From the NCBI GenBank assembly GCA_019448385.1, contig JAGTXO010000001.1, forward strand, positions 744,001-808,000: DNA of 64,000 bases, read 5' to 3'. This stretch comes from Diacronema lutheri. Lineage: Eukaryota > Haptophyta > Pavlovophyceae > Pavlovales > Pavlovaceae. Positions 9,478 through 21,936 of the stretch are shown one piece after another (position 1 is the stretch's first letter; each line of letters opens with the position of its first letter). The translations under genes and the position numbers were made by a program. The notes below the pieces were generated by a model that did no database searches, had not been told where the DNA came from, and saw only the letters and a program-made list of their open reading frames with translations.

Positions 9478-9641
9478 TCACGAGCTATCACCGTCGCCAC
9501 GAGCGCGTCCTCCTCCGGCACAATTCCTAGAGGGTGACCGCTGGCAGCCGCCGTGCCGTCCGACGCACATAGACCGAGCGCCGAGCGCATGGGGCGTGCC
9601 GGCCGCTTCAGGACGCTCGTGATCAGGGCTGCAAGGACGCA

Positions 9642-10229
9642 TCATCTCTCAACGAGGAATTCAGGCAGGTCTGCGCCCGCATCGTCGACGACGAGCGCGT
9701 CCGCCTCCGTCACGGAGCCCGAGCGCAGCAGCGCCTCCGCCCGACGGAAGATCGCACCCACATTTCCGCCGAGCTCAAGACTGCCGTTGTCCACCGCGCT
9801 GGCCGTCACCCACCTCACGCCGAGCGCGTCGTCGCCCGCGACCGGCTGGGCGTCGGCGCGCACGAACGCGAGGAACTGCGTGATCACAAAATGGAACGCG
9901 ACGTCGCCGTCCGCGCCGCGCGTGATGACGTCGGACGAGGCGATCGCCCACGGATGGAAGCGAATGCCGTCAGACGGGCCGAGGCGCGTCTCCTCCCTGA
10001 GCTCGCGCGCTGCGGCCACGAGCGTCGGCTCGCCAACTTCAATCTTTCCGCCTGGGATCGACCATGAGCCCGCGCGCGGCGGCTTCGCGCGCTGGACGAG
10101 CAGGTACTCGCGCTGCGAGTCCGCGCGGACGCGCACGACAGTCACCGCCACGGCGGCGCGCGCCGTCGTCGTGAGCGCCCTGCAGCCGACGACGCTGCCG
10201 ATGCCGAGGAGCAGCCGGCGACCCGCCAT
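9642..10229 (-). CDS. Nudix hydrolase
   Basis: Product of 195 aa. It carries a Nudix box GX5EX7REUXEEXGU, seen as GGKIEVGEPTLVAAA followed directly by RELREETRLG, which binds Mg2+ and cleaves a nucleoside diphosphate linked to another moiety X. The strand before the box, YLLVQRAKPPRAGSWSIPGG, is typical of MutT/NUDT-type members. The N-terminus MAGRRLLLGIGSVVGCRA could be an organelle-targeting or signal-anchor sequence, so the protein may not be cytosolic. The substrate (8-oxo-dGTP, NADH, ADP-ribose) cannot be decided from the sequence. The longer frame upstream overlaps the divergent rhomboid gene and was rejected; the ATG at 10229 is 51 bp from the rhomboid start. Confidence 0.85.
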   Translation of the reverse strand: MAGRRLLLGIGSVVGCRALTTTARAAVAVTVVRVRADSQREYLLVQRAKPPRAGSWSIPGGKIEVGEPTLVAAARELREETRLGPSDGIRFHPWAIASSDVITRGADGDVAFHFVITQFLAFVRADAQPVAGDDALGVRWVTASAVDNGSLELGGNVGAIFRRAEALLRSGSVTEADALVVDDAGADLPEFLVER

Positions 10230-10280
10230 GCTGCTCGTCAAGCCAAAGAGACTTTCCGGTTTTGCTCGCTCACCGGCAAC
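10230..10280. promoter_or_regulatory. 51-bp divergent intergenic region Nudix / rhomboid
   Basis: The two divergent start codons are only 51 bp apart, so 5' leaders must be extremely short or the transcripts overlap. Confidence 0.4.
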
Positions 10281-12290
10281 ATGACCGACGCAGTGGCGGC
10301 GGCAGCGGCCAAGCACGTGGTGAAGAAGCAGACGCAAAGCGCGAGCGAGCAGTGCACGGGCTGCTGCCAGAGCTATCCGCTCAAGCGCTCCTACTTTTCG
10401 GCCAAGTTTGTGCCGACGCCGCCCAACACAATCTACTCGATTCAAGTGTCGAACGGCGTCAAGCTCGTGGACTGGCCCATCCAGGAGATGCACGAGTTCT
10501 TGGGGACGCAGCGGCAATGGGGGCAGTACATCCTTCGCGATGACAAGCTGTGCCGCCAGATCGTCGCCGTGTTCTACACCGCGTATGAGAAAGTGATCGG
10601 TGCGCGGCGCGGTCGCGCCTCTTCACGCCGCGCCGTCGGACATCCTCGCACGGCGCGCGCGCGCCGAGCGGCGGGGCCGCTCACCTCGGTCACTCGCGCG
10701 CCGTCCGCACGTTGCTCGCGCGGGCAGACAAGGAGATGGAGAACCCTCCCAATCCGATGGACCTGCTACCTTACGCAGGCGAGCATCGGCCGCTCACGAT
10801 CGTCGCCGAATGCGACTGGATCGCTCCGCACCTGATGAACACGCTCGTCGGCACGATCGTCGAGCACGGCTTCGTGCCCGAGCGCTCGGCCAAGGCGCTG
10901 AACGCGCTGGTCGATCCGATGCGCAATCGGCGCCTCGCTGTGCAGGTCGGTTGCGTTGTGGGCATCAACCTGGTGATGTGGCTCATCTTCTGCATCGACT
11001 TTGTGCACGCGCGCATTGGCGACGCGCCCGGCGCACAGGCGGCCGACGGCGGCGTGGACGGCGGCGTGGACGGCGACGCGGGTGGCGGCTCCGACCAGCC
11101 AATGTCCAACTCGACCAACTCGACCAACGCGGCCGACGCGACCAACGCGACCATCATCGAGTGGGAGTACCCTTCCGAGACTTTCCCGCTTTTCATGCAC
11201 GGCGTCTACTCTCGGCGCACGCAGGGGCTCAAGGGCATCCCTGCGATGCCCTTCTTGCACTACCACGCGGCGCAGCTCGGCGTGAACAGCGTCGGCTTTG
11301 TCATCTTTGGTGCGATCCTCGTGCTCAAGCACGGCATCTTCATCTTCTCAACCCTCTCCCTCTTCCTCTGGTTCTTCGCCGGCTGTGCGCGCACGCCGAG
11401 GGCCGCGCGCGCGTGCGCGCGCGGGGCTGGCGGCTCACCCGCTCCTCCGCGCGCGCTACGCACTGCCGGCGCGCGCAGTCGGCACGTGGGTCATCGGCCG
11501 CGAGGAGAACCACATCGGCTGCTCCGGCATGATTTACGGGTACTTTGCCTATATCCTGATGATCGGCGTCCTCAAGCTCCTCGGATGCCCGCCCTCGTGT
11601 AGGGACGTGCTCTGCACGCGCGATTCGGTCGGCGATATCCTCATCTCCGCCGCGATGATCGCGCTCTACACTGGCATCCTATACGGAGTGCTTCCCGAGG
11701 CGACCGTTGTGTCGCCAGACGGCGTCGAGACGGAGACCGTCGTCAACACCTGGGAGATCGACTTGATGGGCTGGCTCGGCGGCACGCTCTTCGCGATCGT
11801 GGTGGCCACACATTTGCGCAAGACGCGCGCCTTCAGCAAAAAGCCGGTCGGCGCGCCGCCGCGCGCGCGCCCCGCACGACGGCGTTGCGCGCGGCCCCTG
11901 AGCATGCGTGCGCGCGCCCGCGGCCACATTGCCCCGGCCGGCGTGCAGGGCCACGGGCTCAAGGCGCCGAGCGGCAAGCGCTTTGCGAGCGCCGCACCAG
12001 CGGGTGGCGCCGTCGGTGCGGAGATGGGCGGCGCGACGTCATCTCGCCCGTTCCCCGCCTCGCCACCCGCGGACAACCCTTTTGGCAACACGCCCGCAAG
12101 CGTCGGCAGCGAAAGCGTCGGCAGCGACAACCCGTTCCTCGCGCACCTGCCGCAGCCGCCGCACACGTCGCTGCCGGCGACAGTGCCTCCAGCGCCTGAG
12201 CCCTCCTTCGACGAAAACTATTCGGCGTCGGCGGCGCAGCCCACGCAGTTGCCGCCCTCGCCCAACCCGGGCGAAATGTCCTACGTGTAG
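10281..12290 (+). CDS. rhomboid-family membrane protein lacking the catalytic His, three or four exons
   Basis: About 595 aa after removing introns at 10600-10727 and 11385-11478 (both donor GTGCGC, acceptor GCAG; joined length divisible by three). A soluble Cys-containing N-terminus precedes a membrane segment (VGCVVGINLVMWLIFCIDFV) and a loop with three N-glycosylation sites (NST, NST, NAT). The rhomboid core then has HYHAAQLGVN, aligning with HxxxxHxxxN, then GTWVIGREENHIGCSGMIYG, aligning with the GxSG nucleophile loop of bacterial-type rhomboids. In the last helix WEIDLMGWLGG aligns with WEGHLFGFLAG, so the catalytic His is Asp and the protein is probably a pseudoprotease. The tail has two NPF motifs (DNPFGN, DNPFLAH), which bind EH-domain endocytic adaptors. 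A further intron near 11848-11949 is possible but not required by frame. Confidence 0.75.
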
Positions 12291-12383
12291 CCTTGGCGCA
12301 GTGCACGGAGCCTTGTTGGACGTTTGCGAGGGACCAGGCGAAAAAGGGAAAAAAAAAAAAAAAAACCTATTCGGCGTCGGCGG
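12218..12383. repeat. 17-bp direct repeats flanking a segment that ends in poly(A)
   Basis: CTATTCGGCGTCGGCGG occurs at 12218-12234 and again at 12367-12383. The 132 bp between them end in a run of about 17 A residues. A direct repeat around an A-tailed segment is what target-primed reverse transcription leaves behind, though the segment also contains the last codons of the rhomboid gene. Confidence 0.4.
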
Positions 12384-12432
12384 TGGACAGTGGAGGGCGT
12401 TGCTGGGCGTGTTGGAGATGCGATCGGTCTCA

Positions 12433-12468
12433 ATCCAACAAATCTGAACTATCCAACAAATCTGAACT
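12433..12468. repeat. 18-bp tandem duplication
   Basis: ATCCAACAAATCTGAACT is present twice head to tail in the short spacer between the rhomboid gene and the large minus-strand frame. It is AT-rich compared with everything around it. Confidence 0.7.
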
Positions 12469-12495
12469 CGGCTGACGGCACGCGTGCATTCCGCT

Positions 12496-13042
12496 TCAAA
12501 ACCCCAGCCGCTGCTGCGCCTCGCCTTTGGCCTCGGCCTGACGCACCCTGTAACCAAGGATGAGCTGCCACATGCACACCTGCGCGAGCGCATCTCGCGA
12601 GATGGCGACGACCGTGCCGGGCGGCGGGATCTGCTCCGTCTCGAACGTGCCTTTGACGACGTGGTCGACGAGCTGCTTCATCGCGCCCGCGACGTCGGGC
12701 TTCATGCCGCCGGTCAGCGTCTGCAGCTCGTCGCGCGGCAGCGCGGCGAGGTAGTTGCCGATCGAGCCAGCGCCGCCCGGCCTAGCCGCGCTCGCCTGCG
12801 CCAGCTCCGCCTTCATCGCGCGTACGCTCTCGCGCAGCTCGGCGAGGTACTTGGCCGCATCGACCTCCATCTTGCCGCCACCCTCAAGCTCAATGGTCAT
12901 GGTGCCCGACACGGCGGGGCTGGGGACAGGCGGGCCTGAGGCGGCGAGCTGCTTGCTCGGCTGCACCTCCTGAAGCTGCGCGCCGCCCAAGATCGAGCGG
13001 AACTCCTCCCACGAGACGAGCGAGGCGCACGTTGCGCGGCAC
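12496..13042 (-). CDS. plastid DUF760-type protein, last exon
   Basis: The final 180 codons of the 4,649-codon frame differ in style from the rest and match algal/plant DUF760 proteins: LVSWEEFRSILGG, then an acidic lead-in ELEGGGKMEVDAAKYLAELR, then GSIGNYLAALPRDELQTLTG and MKPDVAGAMKQLVDHVVKG, and near the end ALAQVCMWQLILGYRVRQAE. DUF760 proteins are plastid-targeted and of unknown function. A splice acceptor (GCGCGCAG) at 13043-13045 would start this exon; I could not place the upstream exon or a targeting sequence. It is probably an independent host gene whose exon happens to be open with the giant frame, rather than a domain of it, but read-through cannot be excluded. Confidence 0.6.
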
Positions 13043-16000
13043 CTGCGCGCAGCGCGCGGCGCGCGAGCGCGCGGGCGCGTGACCAACCTGGCCGCGGGGC
13101 GGCGCGCACGGCGGCGGCGCGCGCGCTTGGGCGCTCGGCGGCGGCAGCGGCAGCCACGCCTCGCGCGCACATTGTGCGTGCGCAGCGGCGCCACATTGTA
13201 CCGCGGCGGCCGTCCGGTCAGCTGCGTGTGGATGTGCGCGAGCCGGCAGAGCAGCGCCTGCCCCTCGGCCACGTGCTGCAGGGTGCGGATCTGCACGAGG
13301 AAGTAGCGCGTCGTGTGCCGGTCGTAGTTCCACCTTTTCGTGGGCGTGCACTTGTAGTCGATCTTGTGGAGGACCATGTCGGGCAGGTGGCGGTCGAGCG
13401 CGGCGGGGCAGCCGACGCGCGCGCCCTCCACGTCGCCGCGCAGCAGCCGCTCGCACAGCTCGCGCACGCGCGCGTTTCGCTGCATCTCGGGCAGCGCGAC
13501 GAGCGCCTCGTCGCGCTCGACTGCCGCGCGGACGACGTCGCGGAGCAGCCCGTTCACGACGCGCGATGGGTGCATCAGGCACGCGGTGGACACCTGCGTC
13601 GCCTCCGCCTCGAGGATCTCCGTGAGGCCCACCGCGCAGACGGGCTGGACGCCCTCGGCCATCTCGCCGACGGCGCGCGCCGTCGCCGCCTTGGTCTGCG
13701 CGGCGGCTTGCTCGGCGGGCTTGCCTCGCGGCGCTGCACCGTACGTGCTCTCGTCCTTGTGCCAGCCGATGGCCGAGAAGATCGCACGGACGGATCCCTT
13801 GTCCATCGTGGTCGACGTGTGCACGCTGGTCGACGGGCCGCCCGACGCCGCGCCGACGGCCTGCGCGCTCGCCACCGCAGCCTCGTCGCGCACCACCTTG
13901 TTGATGACGCGGTACGCCTGTGTCGTGAGCCTGTGCACGGCCGCCGCGATGCGCCGCAGCTCCTTCCGCGCACCGGGCTGCGCCGTCACCGCCTGCGGCC
14001 CCGCGTTGAGCGTCGAGCGCTTGACCACGAAGCCCGGGAGCACGCTGCCGCGCGTGCGCGCCGTCGCGCCGCCGGCGGCGCGCGCGCTCGGCGCAGCGGG
14101 CTCGTCCACGCGCGCGCGCTCGACGCCGCGCGCGCGGGGAACGCTCGGCGCGCGCGCGCCCGCGGCGTCGCGCGCGCTCGCGGCGGCACCCGCCGCGGCG
14201 CGCTTGCCCGCGGCGCCCGACTCGCCGTGCGCGCGAAGCGGCGCCGACGCCAATGCCGACGCCGCGCCCGCGCCGCCGCTGCCGCTGCCCGATCCGCCCG
14301 CGCGCCGCTTCTGCTCGTCGCGCGTCTTGCGGAACTGGGCGACGAGGTCGCTGCTCACGTTGGCCTCAGGCTCCCACGTGTCGGCGCTCTCGTCGTAGCC
14401 CCGCCACCTGATCCGGAACTGGAACGTCACCTTCTTGCCCGCCTTGCGGCGCTCGTCGACGACCGCCTCGACCTCGTACGTGCGCGCCTCCTCGTCGACG
14501 CTCGCGCCCGCCGCGCTCGCGCCCGTGTCCGGCCACCCAGCGACCGTGCCGCCCAGCCTCTCGGCGGCCGCGCGCAGCTGCCGCTCGCGCTGGGCGGCCG
14601 CGGCGCCTCGCGCGACCAGCGCGGGCAGCATGCCCGCGCCGCCCGCGAGGCCGTGCGCGCCGACGCTGGCGGTCATCAGCGCGTCGAGGCACGCGAACGT
14701 TGCGAGCGCACACGCGCCATCGTCGCCGCCGCGCGGCTGCGAGCGCACGACGGGCGATGGCCGCGGCTCCCCCTCGGCCGCGAGCAGCGGCCAGATCGCA
14801 CTGGCCAGCGCGACGGCATGCGCGCCGACCGCGACGGCCACGTCCGCGTCGAGCGGCGCAAAGTCGTAGCGCACGAGCGCGGCCGGGCGCGAGTCGTCCG
14901 TCGGCCGGTCGGCGACGAGCAGCCCGACCGGGCGCGGCGGCTCGCCGGACGGCGCGGCGACGGGCACGCAGAGGAGCACGACGAGCAGGCGCGGCGTGCC
15001 GCCGAGCAGCGCGCGCGCGGCATCCGCCCCGTCGGCTCCGCCGCGCGCGGCCGCGGCGAGCAGCTCGGCCGCGCGCGTCGGGCCCAGCGCCGTGCGCGCG
15101 TCCTTGCGCGCGCGTGCGCGCGCCGTGTACGCGGCGCAGGCGTCGTCGAGCACCGCCGCGCTGGGCGCGGTGCCAGTCGTCGCCCACGCGCGCAGCGCGT
15201 CGCGCACCCGCGTGACGATCGCCTGGTCGACCGCCGCCTCGCCGGCAGCGTGCGCCGGCGCGCACGCCGGCGGTGCGGCGGCAGGCGCGAGCGCGGGCGC
15301 GCCGTCGGCGCCGTCAACGCCGACGGCGCCGTCGGCGCGCCGCCACGCGAGCTTCGCCTCGATCTGCTGCCGGACGGCGTGGCAGTGCCGGTCGATGCCG
15401 CGCGCGTCGTCGAGCGCGGCCAGCGCGTCCTCAGCGGCGGGACGGCCGCTCGCGTCCGCGACGGCCTGCAGGCAGAGCAGCGCGGCCGCACGCGCGTTGC
15501 ACGCGCTCTGCGGCTCGGGCGCGAGCGCGTGTTCGAGCTCGAGCGGCGACGCGCCTCGCGCCGCGGCGATCGCGTCCATCAGCACGTCCAACCGCTGCAC
15601 CAGCGCCCTGTGCGCGTCGCGCGGCGCGCCCGTCGACGGCGCGCGCGAGCGCGTCGCCACGAGCCCGAGCGCGCGCGCCGGCGCGCCCGCCGGCGTGTGC
15701 AGCACGAGCAGCGCCGCGCCCGCCAAGCTCGCGTTGCGCGTGACGAGCGCGAAGATGCGCGTCGCCTCGTGCGCGCCCACCGACGCCCAGATCGCAGCGC
15801 GATCGGCGTCCGTCTGCGCGTCGCACAGGTCGCGCACGTCGTCCGGCGCGAGCAGCGCGCCGCCGCCGGCGGAGCGCGCGACGATCGCCCGCGCCTCCGC
15901 CACGAAGACGGCCTGCGGCAGGTCGGCGTGGCGCGCGTCGACGATGGCGCGCGTCGCGTGCACGCCGAGCTCCACGCCGCGGTAGAAGGCGCGCGCGTTG

Positions 16001-19000
16001 GCCGCGCGCGCGTGCGCCGGCCGTCCGTCCGCGTTGCGCCTCGCGCGCGCCTGCTTGCTCGTGCGCGCGAGGCCGTCGCGTGGCGGTGGCGGCAGCGTGG
16101 CGAGGAAGCGCGCGGTGGGCGGCGGCGCGCGCACGCCGCGCTGCCGCCGTGCGATGGCCGCGAGCCGCCGGCCCGCCGCGCTGCCGCCCGCGCCGACGTG
16201 CTGCCAGCGGTTGAGCGCCGCCGGTGGCGGCGGCGGCGGCGGCGCGGCGGCGGGCGGCGGCGCGACGGCGGGCGGCGGCGCGGCGGCGGGCGGCGGCGCG
16301 GCGGTGGGCGGCGGCGCGGCGGCGGGCGGCAGCGGCGGCGGCGCGGCGGCGACGGCAGCACCAGTCGGCATGTCCGCCCACGCACCCGAGACGCTGTCCC
16401 AGGCCTTGCCCGGTGGCGCGCGCCCACGCGGCCGCGGGTGGCGGGCTCGAGCGGCGGGGGGCGGGCGGCCGGCGCGCCAGTCGAAGACAGGTGCAACCGT
16501 GGCGGCAGGCGCCGAGTGCAGCGCGTCGGTCACAGAGCGCGTGGTGCGCGCGGCGACCGTGGCGCGCATGGCGGGCGGGCGGTGAGCAGCGCCCGCCGGC
16601 GCGCCGGCGGGCGCGGCAGCCGGCGCGCCGGCGGGCGCGGCCGCCTCGAGCCCGGCGGAGGCGCCGCGCTTGCGCTTGCGCGTGCCGCCGCGCGTGCGCC
16701 TGCGCGCGCGCCCGCCGCGCGCCCGTGCGGCCTGCGCGTCGCCAGCCGCGTCGCCGGCCGCGTCGCCGCGCCGCACGTAGACGATCGCGAACGCCTCCTC
16801 GCCGGTCCCGTCGACGCCGCCGCGCGCGCGGCGTAGGACCGACCGCCACTGCAGCCGCCGCGCGCGGCCGGGCTCGCACGCAAACCAGCGCCCACCGCGC
16901 CTGACGACGGCCACAAAGTCGTCGTCGCGCCGCCCGCGCCGGCGCGTGCGCAGCAGCACGCACTGCACGTCGAGCCAGCCCTCGTGCCAGTCGGCCGTGC
17001 TGGGGGCGACGCGAATCGACTGCGGGAGCTCGACGCCAAAGCCGGCGAGGCGCACGATGTGCGCGACGATGACGCTCGAAATGGCGGGGGCGCTCGACGG
17101 GTCGTCCGCTGCAGCGAGCACCGCCTCGCCCCAGTGCTCACGCGTGACGCAATCCGCGTCCTCGACGTGCACGTGCGCCACGCTCGCGCCGAGCTGGTGC
17201 AGCAACGCGCAGATGTCGGCGTCGACCGTCCTCTCCTCCTCGGCCGCCTCGGCCGTGCCGCGGGCGGCGGCGTCGCCCGCCGGCTGCCCGAGGTACGCGA
17301 TCGCCCGCTCGACGGCCGCGCCCTCCGCACGCGCTGCGCTGGCGATCGCCGCATTGCCGACGGGCGCGCGCAGCGCCGCGATCGCGTCTTGCAACGCCGT
17401 CGCGTCGCCCGTCGCCGCCGCCGCCGTCACCGCCGCCGCGCTCGCGGTGCCGTGCGCGACGGCGTGCAGCGCGGCGGCGCGCGCGGCGGGGATGCGCCCG
17501 TCCAGCGCGAGCACGAGCGGCGGCCCGGCCGGCGTCTGCTGCCGCCGGTGCCGCCGGCTCGCAGCCGGGTGGTCGGCGCGCGCGCGCTCGAGCCGCGCGC
17601 GCCGCTCGACGACGCGCGCCCAGAAGGCCTGCACCCTCGGCTGCGCGAATGCAAGCCAGCCGGCGCCGCGCGTCACGACGTGCACGACGATCCGGTCCTC
17701 GTGCCTGAGGTACTGCACGTAGAGCGCTTTGCTCACGCCGAGGACGTGCATGCCGAGCTGCAGCTGATCGCGGTGCGGCTGCGGCGGCCCGTCCTCGTGC
17801 GCCGTGGCGCCCGCCTTGGTGAGCGTCTTCACCTCGACGAGGACCTGCTCGTTGTTTTCGGGGAGGATGGCGAGCCCGTCCGGCGAGAAGGCGAACGGCG
17901 CGCTCTTGTCGTGCGGGTCCGCACGCACCATCGGCAGGTTGCACACGACGGTGATGCCGTACGCGGCCGCCAGCTTGCGCAGCGCGACGGCCTCGCCGAG
18001 GATGCCCGCGGTCGTCGCCTTGGTCCGCACCTCGCGCCGCCGCCGGTGCACGTACTCGTCGGTGAGCGTCTCGTGCGCGACGCCGGCGTTGTCGTTCACG
18101 ACGTCGCCAACCTTGCTGCCCGTGACCTCCTCCCATCGCTCGTCGTGCCAGCGCGGGCTGCGCTGCGCGGGCGCGCCCGCGCCGACGGCGTCGAGCACGC
18201 GGCGCAGCGCTGTGCCGTCGGGCGCAGCAGGCACGCGCGCGCGGTCCTGGGCCTCGCGAGCGTCGAGGACGCGGCCCGTAGTGGAATCTTGGGGTAGGTC
18301 GAGCTTGCTCGCCTCGCCGTAGCGGCTCTCCAGCTGGCGCGGTGCGTCGGCAGGGCCGCCGTCCGTGCGCGCACCCGACGCGCCCGCCAGTGCACGCGGC
18401 GCAGCGTCCGAGGCGCCCGCCGCGCCCGCGCCGCCGCCAATCGCGCCAGCGCACGCGCGCGCCGCGACCTGCGGACGGCCAGCCGCAGGGACCTCGTCCG
18501 CTCGGCCGGCCGCTGCGTCGGCCGTCCGCTTGGCCACCTCGCGCACGTCTCCGAGCGCGAGCGTGGCTGGCGCCGTCCAGCTCCCGTTGCGTTTGTCCCA
18601 ACATTTGAGCAGCCCGCCAAGGAAGGGCGTGCCCGTCGGGCGGTCCTCGGGCACCTCCGCCAGGATCGCGTCGACGCGCAGCGCGGCCGCCACATCGCAG
18701 AACGCGCGCGCGGCGCGCGCCATCCGCTCGGCGCGCGCGCCGCCGTCGTCCGCCGCGCGGCGGATGGCGTGGCTCACGTGCGCGACGCGGAGCGAGACGA
18801 CGGCGTGCGCCGGCGCGTCGGCGCCCGTGCCGAGCGTGTGCCGCCGGATGGCCAGCTGCCCATCGCCCATGCGCGGCGGCAGCGACGCGCACGCCGCGAC
18901 GGTCGTCGTGCCGGCCGCGCTGTCGCACAGCCAGCTCGCCTCGCCGCCGCCCGCAAACTCAAAGGTCGCGAAGCCCTCGCGGCCGAAAAGCGCGACGAAG

Positions 19001-21859
19001 TGGTCGAGCACCGCCTTGTTGATCGCGCGCGCCGCCGGCCGCGTCGATGCGCCGCGGGCAGCGCCACCCGCCGCGCCGCGCGCATCGCTGCACGTCGCAG
19101 GGCAGGTGCAGCCGGACGCGCGCACGCCGTCCGACCGCGTCCGCGGCAGCTCGAGCTCGCGCACCTTGGGGCAGAACCAGAGCGGGTTGGACGCCTCGAG
19201 GCACAGCACGACGAGCCGCCCGTCCGTGCCGGCCAGCGCGCGCGCGTCGCGCAGCAGCTCGACGGCGAGCTCGGACGTCGCCGCGTGCACCGCCGGCTCG
19301 CCCGTCGCGCGGTCGGGCGGGAAGAGGCCGCCGCCGACGAGCGGGCTGGGGCAGCGGCCGAGCATCACGAGAAGCGGCGGCGGCGGCGTCTGCGGCGCCT
19401 GCTGCCCGACCGCAGCCGCCGTCAGCCCGGCCAGGTCGGAGCTCGTGCGGAGGGCCTTGAGCGCGACGCGCGAGCCGGTGCCCGCCTGCTCGGAAAACGT
19501 GGCGAGCATGGCGCACGTGCTCGCCCTCGCGCCGCACTGCCAGCTGACGCGCGCGAGGAGGCCTTCCAGCGTGTCGTTTTCGCGCGGCCGCGTGACCGCG
19601 TCGAGCGCCGCCGGGCCGAGCTGGAGGCTGCCGGGCGTGACGCACAGCACCGCCTCGTGGTAGGCGCGCAGCAGCTCCCTCGGCAGCTGCTCGGCGGGCG
19701 TCGCCGCCTGCCCGCCCACCCACCGTGCACCGTGGCCGCCGTCGCCCGCGCCCGCGAGCCGGACCGCCGGCCCGCCCGTGATCGCCGAGGTCGGCGGCGT
19801 GCCGAGCGCGTCGACGAGCGCGCGCACGGGCGCGACACGCCTGCGCGCAGCGTCCGCGCCGACGGCGAGCGCGGCGATCTGAGCGCCCTCCCATGCGCGC
19901 TCCCTCGCGTCGTCCCGCGCGGCCGCCGGCGCGGCGCCCGGCCGCGCGCCGGGCGGCACCGCGCACACCGCCGCGACGACCTCCGCGCGCGCGCCGGCGG
20001 CGTCGGGCGCGTGCAGCTGCGCGATCGCGCCAAAGAGCGCGGCGGCCGAGCGGTAGCGGCCGTGCGCCGCGACGAGCGCGTAGAGCACGCGCAGCGCGGC
20101 CACGCCCGCCTGGTCGGGCGCGTCGTCAGCGATTTGCTCGACCTCCCACGTGCGCGTGGGCGGCGGGCTGCCGTCGGCCGGGTCCGGACGCAGCGCCCAC
20201 GCGCGCTCGACGATCGCGTTGAACACGTCGCGCGCGGCGCCCTCGTCAAACTCGGCGGCGCCCGCCGCGTGCGCGCACCACCCGTGCACGCGCGACGTGG
20301 GCGCGTCCACGGCGCGCTGCACGACGAGCACCGCCGGCCGGTCGACGCAGCCGAGGCTCACCGCCGCGTGCTTGCCCTCGAGCAGCGCCGCCGCCGCAGC
20401 CTCGACCAAGGCGTCATCAGGCGCGTCGCCGACGACGACGGCACAGCCGTCGCCGTACTCGGCCTGCATCGCGGCGACGCACGACGCGACAAAGTCGCCG
20501 CCCGCGGCCGCCGCGTGTCGCGCCGCCAGCATCCGGCGCGCGATGGCAAGCCAGACGTACTCGGCCGGCGCGCGCGCGGCGCGCGCGCGAGGCGCGCCGG
20601 CCGCGCCGCGTGCGCCCGCGCGTGCGCCTCCAGCGGCCGCAACGGCCGAGGCGGCTGGAGCGGCGGTGAGCGTGCGCCGCGCGCGCTTCGCCGGCCGCGT
20701 GATGGGCGATGCACCCGCCATCGCACCGCCCGCAGCAGCCGGTGCGGCCGCCACAGCGCCCGCCGCAACGCCACTCGTCACGACGCCCGTGGCGGGCGGC
20801 GCGGCGTCGGACGCGGCCGCCTCGACGGGCGTCGCGCAACTACCGCCAGCGGTCGCGGACGCGCCCGGCGACGCGTCGGCGAGGAGGTGGCGCAGCACGC
20901 CGCGCGCGAGCGCGACTCGCACGGCGAGCGTCAGCGCGCGCAGGCGGTCGGAAGGCGAGGCGTCGCGCTCGGCGTCGGCGGACGTGGCGGCAGCAGGCGG
21001 GGCGGCGGGCGGCACGGCGGCGGGCTGGGCGGCCGCCGGCGCAACCTCGTCGGCCTTGGCCAGCCAGACGAGCCCGGCGACTGCGAGCACGACGCTGTAC
21101 GCGCCGACATCGTCACCCGCAACGCGCGCCAGCCGGGCGTGGGCGTCGGCCTCGGACACGGCGACGTGGAAGAGCACGTCGTCGCGGGCAGCTTGCTCGG
21201 CAAACTGACGCAGCTGCTTGGCCATCGTCACGCCGGCGACGCACGCCTCGCCCGCCTCTGCCTCGACCTGCTCGTCCTGGCCGATGGCGGACGCGCCGGC
21301 CTCGGCGCCAGCGTCGAGTGTCCGGCGGCGCTCGAGGGCAAAGCCACGCACACAGACGCGCTGGAGGCCGCCGAGCGCGCCCGCCTTCTCGTGCAGCGCG
21401 CACGACAGCTCGACCACCGAGTCCACGCGCCTCGCGGCGGCGCCCCCCCGCTCGCCGCGCGTGGCCGCGCGCACGACGAACACCGTGAATTGCGCGCGCT
21501 TCGCCGCGCGCGCCGACGCGCACGCGTGCTTCAGGAGCCGGCAAAGCGCGGGCCTTTGCGCCGCTGCGCCCCGCGTGCACAGCAGCAGTTGGCCGCGCTC
21601 GTCGCCCAGCTCCTGCTCGACGGCGGCCTCGAGCGCGTCGTCCGTCAAATCGCCGTGCTCCGTCGAGGCGAGCGCGCGCGCAGCCGCGAGCGCCAGCTCG
21701 CCTGCGCCCGCGCGCCGCCGGCGGCGCGCACCGGCGGGCGCGTGCGGCGCCGACGCGTGTGACGACGCCGCCGCGTCCGCGCGCGCACACGCGGCGCGCA
21801 ACGCCTCACGCGCCGAGGCGGCCGCGCGCGCCCTGGGCGCGAGCTTCAAGAACGTGCGC

Positions 21860-21936
<77 letters not shown>

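Noticed and set aside
13174-16836. A 1,220-codon plus-strand frame opposite the giant gene
   Set aside because: Its translation is Arg/Ala/Gly-biased without domains, while the minus strand here encodes a chromodomain and protease-like patterns. It is a complement shadow caused by GC-rich codons.
18769-21762. A 997-codon plus-strand frame
   Set aside because: Same reason; it overlaps minus-strand protease-like coding and has no recognisable motif.
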